From positions 1-7,724 of the forward strand of contig JAEZFH010000319.1 in the NCBI GenBank assembly GCA_023437885.1: 7,724 bases of DNA. Reading direction: 5' to 3'. The stretch's first letter is position 1. The number at the start of each line of letters is the position of its first letter. Under the pieces are notes generated by a model. It did no database searches. It worked only from the letters and a program-made list of their open reading frames with translations, and was not told the DNA's origin. This document shows, one piece after another, positions 6,309-7,724 of the stretch. This DNA is from Bacillota bacterium. Its GTDB lineage: Bacteria > Bacillota > Clostridia > Lachnospirales > Lachnospiraceae. The translations under genes were made by a program, and so were the position numbers.

Positions 6309-7187
6309 TTATTTGCTTCCAGCCAGGATAGCCTTTAACTCTTCCACAGAAAAATGATAATGGGTATTGCAAAAATGACAGTTCACGTCTATGGGTTTAT
6401 TCTCCTCAATCATCTCACTGATATCCTTATGTCCTATGGAAACGATGGCCTTCTCCACCCGGTCCTTCGTACAGTTACATTCAAAGGCCGTCGGAAGCTT
6501 GTCCAAAATCTGCAGCTCAAACTCTCCAAGAATGTGCTCCAGAATCATCTCCGGTGACATCTCCTGATCCAGCAGGGAGGTGATGCTGGTTATCTCATTC
6601 ACCTTCTGCTCCAGGCGGTCGACCACCGATTCTTCGGCAAAGGGCATCAACTGAAGAATGAAGCCTCCCGCCTGGCGGACCGTATTCTCTTTATTCATCA
6701 ACACACCAAGGGCTACTACGGAAGGGACCTGTTCACTGGTTGCATAATAGTAAGCAAGGTCCTCTGCAATCTCGCCGGATACCAGGTGGGTCTGTCCGGT
6801 ATAGGGCTCCTTTAATCCCAGATCCTTAATCACACTCAGAATCCCCGCTCCAATCGCTCCGCTCACGTCCAGCTTTCCCTTCTCATTGGCATGCAGAAGT
6901 ACCTCCGGATGATAGGCATAGCCCTTCACTGTCCCCCTGGAATTCGCCGTTACTGTCAAGCCCCCAATGGGTCCGTTTCCCTTAATCTGCAGGGTAAGAA
7001 TATCCTCCTCCCCCTTCATCATGCTCCCCATCATCGCACCCGCTGTAAGCAGTCTTCCCAGCGCCGCGGTTGCTACAGGACTGGTGCCGTGAAGCACTCT
7101 TGCCTGTTCCACCAGCTCCTTCGTTGTTGCCGCAAATGCCCGGATCTGATTGTCCGCTGCACTTGCCCTTATTATATAATCCGACAT
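6309..7187 (-). CDS. hslO: Redox-regulated 33 kDa chaperonin Hsp33
   Basis: The 292-residue product is Hsp33, a cytoplasmic holdase chaperone switched on by oxidative unfolding. The N-terminal domain begins SDYIIRASAADNQIRAFAATT (2-22), with the family-typical HGTSPVATAALGRLL at 33-47 and GNGPIGGLTV at 70-79. The C-terminal redox switch has all four zinc-binding cysteines as CNC (Cys237, Cys239) and CHFC (Cys270, Cys273). When reduced they hold zinc; on oxidation they form disulfides and the chaperone becomes active. Length is normal for the family. The start at 7187 is chosen because GGAGG lies five bases upstream and MSDYIIRA is the usual N-terminus; an ATG at 7217 would add ten residues read through a GC hairpin. 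It follows the methyltransferase gene by 103 bases on the same strand and is followed by the unidentified 68-codon ORF. Confidence 0.98.
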   Translation of the reverse strand: MSDYIIRASAADNQIRAFAATTKELVEQARVLHGTSPVATAALGRLLTAGAMMGSMMKGEEDILTLQIKGNGPIGGLTVTANSRGTVKGYAYHPEVLLHANEKGKLDVSGAIGAGILSVIKDLGLKEPYTGQTHLVSGEIAEDLAYYYATSEQVPSVVALGVLMNKENTVRQAGGFILQLMPFAEESVVDRLEQKVNEITSITSLLDQEMSPEMILEHILGEFELQILDKLPTAFECNCTKDRVEKAIVSIGHKDISEMIEENKPIDVNCHFCNTHYHFSVEELKAILAGSK

Positions 7188-7216
7188 AATAACCTCCATC
7201 TGCCGCTTCAGCGGCA
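7188..7216 (-). promoter_or_regulatory. GC hairpin plus Shine-Dalgarno leader of hslO
   Basis: On the - strand TGCCGC-TGAA-GCGGCA forms a six-bp stem (7216-7201), immediately followed by GATGGAGGTTATT and the hslO ATG. The distance from the GCGGC arm to the ATG is 14 bases, the same as in the GH94 leader at 4679-4707, and the first bases after the arm (AGA) are identical. Possible roles are translational control or 5'-end stability. A terminator is unlikely because no U-run follows. Confidence 0.6.
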
Positions 7217-7232
7217 TAAAAATACTGAGCGA

Positions 7233-7251
7233 AAAGCATGTTACATGCTTT
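7233..7251. repeat. Perfect 9-bp palindrome upstream of hslO
   Basis: AAAGCATGT-T-ACATGCTTT on the + strand is a perfect inverted repeat with one central base; as RNA it would fold as a seven-bp stem with a five-base loop. On the - strand it is followed by only one more T before CGCTCAG, making it a weak terminator candidate for the methyltransferase transcript. It could equally be an operator for hslO. Confidence 0.55.
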
Positions 7252-7256
7252 CTGCC

Positions 7257-7280
7257 GGTTAAAAAATGTTTTTTTCAACC
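7257..7280. repeat. A-tract/T-tract inverted repeat after the methyltransferase gene
   Basis: On the + strand GGTTAAAAAA-TGT-TTTTTT-CAACC is an imperfect inverted repeat, with GGTT/AACC ends, A6/T6 arms and a bulged base. It begins 10 bases past the methyltransferase stop. It has almost no GC and no conventional U-run after the stem, so it is at best a poor intrinsic terminator. It may simply be bent AT-rich DNA at a gene boundary. Confidence 0.4.
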
Positions 7281-7290
7281 TGACTTTCTT

Positions 7291-7724
7291 CTATAAATAC
7301 AGTTTATCTGCCTGCCTTTTCTCTCTGGCAATGAAATAAGCCCGTTCACAGTTCTTCTTCGGTTTCTTCTCCGTCAGCATATCATATACGGCAACCAGCT
7401 CCATTCCCGCTTCCTCAATCAGCTCTGAAATCCTGTCCAGGGAAAATGCCCTTCGATAATGGGTCTCTTCATATTTGCAGTACCGCTGGTCTTCGTCGGG
7501 AATGAACAGGGTCAGATTCACTTCATTTAACTGCTCCTCCTCATAGTATGTGTTCTCCCAGATAAAGCTTCCCTCTTCCCGATTCTCTGCAATCGTCTGA
7601 TCTCCAATCAGCTCTTCATACGCATACTGGGTATCATAATCAAAGATAAAGATCCCACCCGGATCCAGATAATTATTTACCAGACGGAATATCTGCAGGA
7701 GCTCCTCCTCCGAAAGAATATAAT
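7291..7724 (-). CDS. Class I SAM-dependent methyltransferase (C-terminal part, 5' end off window)
   Basis: The last 143 residues of the protein are present; the first complete codon is at 7722-7720 and the stop is TAG at 7293-7291. The fragment contains YILSEEELLQIFRLVNNYL and then DPGGIFIFDYDT (residues 20-31), the post-SAM-site strand typical of Rossmann-fold class I methyltransferases (Methyltransf_25-like). The C-terminal half has alternating acidic beta-strand stretches (NLTLFI, 69-74) and an AFSLDRISELIEEAGMELVAVYD helix-strand unit (92-114), which is the usual closing element of this fold. The SAM-binding GxGxG motif would lie upstream, outside the window. The substrate (small molecule, RNA or protein) cannot be deduced. 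It precedes hslO by 103 bases on the same strand and may share its transcript. Confidence 0.85.
   Translation of the reverse strand, partial: YILSEEELLQIFRLVNNYLDPGGIFIFDYDTQYAYEELIGDQTIAENREEGSFIWENTYYEEEQLNEVNLTLFIPDEDQRYCKYEETHYRRAFSLDRISELIEEAGMELVAVYDMLTEKKPKKNCERAYFIAREKRQADKLYL

Noticed and set aside
7188..7217. N-terminal extension of Hsp33 from an ATG at 7217.
   Set aside because: It would translate the GC hairpin and the GGAGG site; MSDYIIRA at 7187 is the usual Hsp33 start.

Overview
The window looks like chromosomal DNA from a Gram-positive anaerobe of the Clostridia, probably a Lachnospiraceae-type plant-polysaccharide degrader. This is an inference. It rests on strong AGGAGG-type ribosome binding sites, a GH8 exo-oligoxylanase closely resembling Bacillus halodurans Rex, a GH94 phosphorylase, a redox chaperone Hsp33 of the four-cysteine type, and a Met/Cys-metabolism pair of Gram-positive style. 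No mobile element, CRISPR array, rRNA or tRNA was seen.

Left part, + strand (1-2149): the C-terminal 228 residues of a Cys/Met-metabolism PLP enzyme (cystathionine gamma-synthase-like), a 197-base spacer, then a MalY/PatB-type cystathionine beta-lyase. Together they could form a transsulfuration route from an activated homoserine plus cysteine through cystathionine to homocysteine and methionine. The unit ends at a terminator with a perfect 20-bp stem.

Middle part, - strand (2285-6089): a carbohydrate unit of two genes without signal peptides. A GH8 reducing-end xylose-releasing exo-oligoxylanase is first, with a plausible promoter and an overlapping palindrome that could be an operator. A GH94 glycoside phosphorylase follows 181 bases downstream. 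The layout suggests cytoplasmic processing of imported hemicellulose oligosaccharides: GH8 trims xylose from reducing ends, and GH94 phosphorolyses a beta-linked oligosaccharide of unknown identity. The two transcription units converge on the 2061-2284 region.

Right part, - strand (6064-7724): the C-terminal 143 residues of a class I SAM-dependent methyltransferase, then hslO (Hsp33), then a 68-codon ORF of unknown function just after hslO.

Most of the window is ordinary metabolism and housekeeping. The least expected signal is non-coding. The GH94 gene and hslO, otherwise unrelated, carry nearly the same leader: a GCCGC/GCGGC hairpin ending 14 bases before the ATG, with the Shine-Dalgarno between. 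Two further short blocks are shared by the two upstream regions in swapped order. This could be a dispersed regulatory or repeat element. Smaller curiosities are a four-codon ORF overlapping the PatB start and the unidentified ORF after hslO.
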